From Primulina eburnea (lineage: Eukaryota; Streptophyta; Magnoliopsida; Lamiales; Gesneriaceae): a stretch of 64,000 nucleotides of DNA. Shown here one piece after another: positions 61,401-64,000 of the stretch. The DNA lies in assembly GCF_022965805.1 (NCBI RefSeq), contig NW_027331305.1:93195-157194 (forward strand). The letters run 5' to 3'. The notes below the pieces were generated by a model. The model had not been told where the DNA came from and did not search any database. It saw nothing but the letters and a program-made list of their open reading frames with translations. A program made the position numbers and the translations under genes. The stretch's first letter is position 1, and the number at the start of each line of letters is the position of its first letter.

Positions 61401-63462
61401 AGCTACAAAGACCAAAACTTACAGCTTACAAATCCAGGTGATAATCAACTGACATTCAAATTCCTCCCCCATTGCACCCACGATTACCACCACGACGATT
61501 ACTTGAAGACGGTACACCAAAAGCATAAGTAAATCTACATCAAATGAATACTATCTACTTATAGCATATGACTCAAGTCCACACAATTAGAATGATAACT
61601 AGGCCACAAGTTCTTGTTTTAATAGAAGGTTTTAGTGTGGAAAAAGTTCATGAGTTGCTCCTATTCAGACAACAAATGTGCAAAACTTGACACTGACATT
61701 CATGACCAAAATGTCAATTTTTTGTTCATTAAACTTCAAAATCATATATTTGAGAAGAAAAAATTAATGATAAAAACAAATGTACGGGACTTAATGATAT
61801 ATAAAAAACGAACATGAGCAAACAACTATATAGAAAATTAAAAGAAGTAATTGCGACACCTTCAGAGTCGAGATAAAATTCAGCGGAACAGACATTCCCA
61901 GCTTTTCTTTCTCATATGATCCTGAAATGTTACACAAGTAAATAACACAATAACTAAAAAGATAGGTGATAATCAACGTACCTTCAAATCTTGCCAAAAG
62001 GATGAAGAAGAAACACTAGAACAAATGTCTACCATTTAGTTACAGCATAATTCAAGTCCCTATAATTAGTATAATCAACTTGGCCATTAAGTTCATGTTT
62101 GAATAGAAAGTTTCAGAGCCGAAAAAAAGTTCAGAAGTTGCTACTGATTCACACAAGAAGTTTGCAAACATTGAACTTCCTCCATGACCAAAAGGTTAAT
62201 TTTTTGTTCCTCGAGCCTCCATATCAAAGATCGAAGAAGGAAAAAATTAATGCTAAAAAGAAAGTGTATGGCTTATAATGATCAGTAAAAAACAAAAAAA
62301 CAAAGAGCCATACATCAAATTACAAAGCTGAAAAGGCAAAACTTCACCATCGTGAAAAACTTCAGCAAAACATACATCCCTAGCTTTATTCATATGATCC
62401 TGAAATGTTACACAAGTAAATAACACAGGAGCTACAAAGACCAAAACTTACAGCTTACAAAGCCATGTGATAATCAACTGACCTTCAAATTCCTCCCCCA
62501 TTGCACCCACGATAACCACCATGACGATACTTGAAGACGGTACACCAAAAGCATAAGTAAATCTATATCAAATGAATACCATTACTTGTAGCATATGACT
62601 CAAGTCATCACAATTAGTATGATAACCAGGCCACAAGTTCTTGTTTAAATAGAAGATTTCAGTGTGGAAAAAGTTCAGGAGTTGCTCCTATTCAGACAAC
62701 AAATTTGAAAAGTTGACCGTCATTCATGACCAATATGTCATTTTTTTGTTCGTTAAACTTCAAATTCATAAATTTGAGAAGGAAAAAATTAATGACAAAA
62801 ACAAATGTACATGACTTAATGATATATAAAAAACGAACATGAGCAACCAACTATAATAAAATTAAAAGAAGAAAATGCTAAAAAGATAGGTGATAATCAA
62901 CTGACCTTGAAATCTTGCCAAGAGGACTAAGAAAAAACACTACAACAAATGTCTACCATTTGCTTCCAACAATTTTCAAGTCCATATAATTAGTATAATC
63001 AACTAGGCCATAAGTTCTTGTATGAATAAAAAGTTTCAGTGTCGAAAAAAAGTTCAGAAGTTGCAACTGATTCAGACAACAAATTTGCAAACATTGAACT
63101 TCATCCATGACCAAAAGGTCAATTTTTTGTTCCTCAAACCTACGTATCAAAGATCGAAGAAGGATAAAAATTAATGCTAAAAAGGAAGTGTATGGCTTGT
63201 AATGATCAATAAGAAACACAAAAGCAAAGAGCCATACATCAAATTACAAAGCTGAAAATGCAAAACTTCGCCATCGTGATAAACTTCACCAAAAACAAAA
63301 ATTCCTAACTTTATTCGTATGATCCTGAAATGTTACACAAGTAAATAACACAGGAGCTACAAAAAACATAACTGACAGCTTACTAAGCCAAGTGAAAATC
63401 AACCGACCTTCAAATTCCTCCCCAATTGCACCCACGATAACCACGACGACGATTACTTGAAG
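55489..63462. repeat. Segmental duplication, copy 2 (partner 1-8,130)
   Basis: This block is collinear with the first 8.1 kb of the window. Differences specific to this copy are a 38-bp tandem repeat of 'gcttgtaatgatcaataaaa' and following bases at about 60,352-60,427, loss of about 35 bp at about 60,728, and loss of about 147 bp at about 61,343 ('ccagatca' joined to 'gacatcccgagc'). The match ends near 63,462, where this copy turns into a tandem repeat of its own preceding unit. Confidence 0.9.
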
Positions 63463-64000
63463 ACGGTACACCAAAAGCATAAGTAAATCTATATCAAATG
63501 AATACCATTACTTGTAGCATATGACTCAAGTCATCACAATTAGTATGATAACCTGGCCACAAGTTCTTGTTTAAATAGAAGATTTCAGTGTGGAAAAAGT
63601 TCAGGAGTTGCTCCTATTCAGACAACAAATTTGAAAAGTTGACCGTCATTCATGACCAATATGTCATTTTTTTGTTCGTTAAACTTCAAATTCATAAATT
63701 TGAGAAGGAAAAAATTAATGACAAAAACAAATGTACATGACTTAATGATATATAAAAAACGAACATGAGCAACCAACTATAATAAAATTAAAAGAAGAAA
63801 ATGCTAAAAAGATAGGTGATAATCAACTGACCTTGAAATCTTGCCAAGAGGACTAAGAAAAAACACTACAACAAATGTCCACCATTTGCTTCCAACAATT
63901 TTCAAGTCCATATAATTAGTATAATCAACTAGGCCATAAGTTCTTGTATGAATAAAAAGTTTCAGTGTCGAAAAAAAGTTCAGAAGTTGCAACTGATTCA
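62530..64000. repeat. 926-bp tandem duplication at the right window edge
   Basis: 'gcataagtaaatctatatc' at 62,551 recurs at 63,477, and the following sequence is nearly identical to the window end, including 'ccattacttgtagc', 'tgacttaatgatatataaaa' and 'gaggactaagaaaaaac'. The partner block at 1-8,130 lacks this duplication, so it arose after the block duplication. Confidence 0.88.

Larger units (their letters stand above)
50278..64000 (-). repeat. Right tandem array of SR34a-like splicing-factor gene fragments
   Basis: This is the same subunit types and orientation as the array at 1-16,790, continuing from exon B cut by the retroelement. Well-preserved copies include exon C at 50,976-51,025 with donor GCT|GTAAGTAAATGG and acceptor AACAG, which reads GTYRLVDYTNYMDLKYA in phase with exon B. 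The array contains block duplications and many small breakpoints, for example a jump inside a unit at about 52,740 and shortened units near 53,656, 54,333 and 61,343. It runs off the window. About 14 type-1 subunits are visible. None can encode a complete SR protein: the first RRM and the RS domain are never seen. Confidence 0.88.

Overview
The window is AT-rich plant nuclear DNA, almost certainly from a dicot. It contains a plant-specific ELF3-like gene relic, an SR34a-type splicing-factor sequence, Ty3/gypsy and PIF/Harbinger elements and long satellite arrays. Some element fragments recall Lamiales, but that is only an impression. I see no intact protein-coding gene: every recognisable coding region is a fragment or carries frameshifts, stops or truncations.

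Layout. (1) 1-16,790: a tandem array of about 0.5-kb subunits arranged as about 1.03-kb dimers. Read on the minus strand, each subunit is a genomic slice of an SRSF1/SR34a-type SR splicing-factor gene: the end of the exon encoding SSSWQDLK, an intron, the exon DHMxKAxDVCFAEVYxDGE, an intron, and the exon GTYGLVDYTNYMDLKYA, with recognisable splice sites. These exons encode the pseudo-RRM (RRM2), whose SWQDLKD signature is split across an intron. (2) 16,791-28,338: an unrelated satellite of about 380 bp, 30 full copies plus one partial, containing a 12-monomer higher-order repeat of about 4,559 bp present twice. (3) 28,339-42,597: a non-array spacer with AT-rich DNA, a deleted PIF/Harbinger element with its TIRs and TAA duplication, an ELF3-like pseudogene, a Ty3/gypsy gag fragment cutting off that pseudogene, and a third Ty3/gypsy 3' end. 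(4) 42,598-45,456 and 50,278-64,000: a second SR-fragment array. Its left edge keeps the next exon of the source gene (IRKLDDTEFRN...). (5) 45,457-50,277: a defective Ty3/gypsy element inserted inside one SR exon relic, so the two parts of region 4 were one array.

How the parts relate. The two SR arrays are copies of each other on a large scale: about 8.1 kb at 1-8,130 reappears at 55,489-63,462 in the same orientation with high-90s identity by eye. Smaller recent tandem duplications (730, 861, 926 and about 1,023 bp) show continuing unequal exchange. No functional pathway is encoded. The main interest is the conversion of splicing-factor exons and introns into a satellite-like array, and the layered duplication history.

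The many short open frames on the minus strand of the arrays are mostly intron read-through and are not called as genes.
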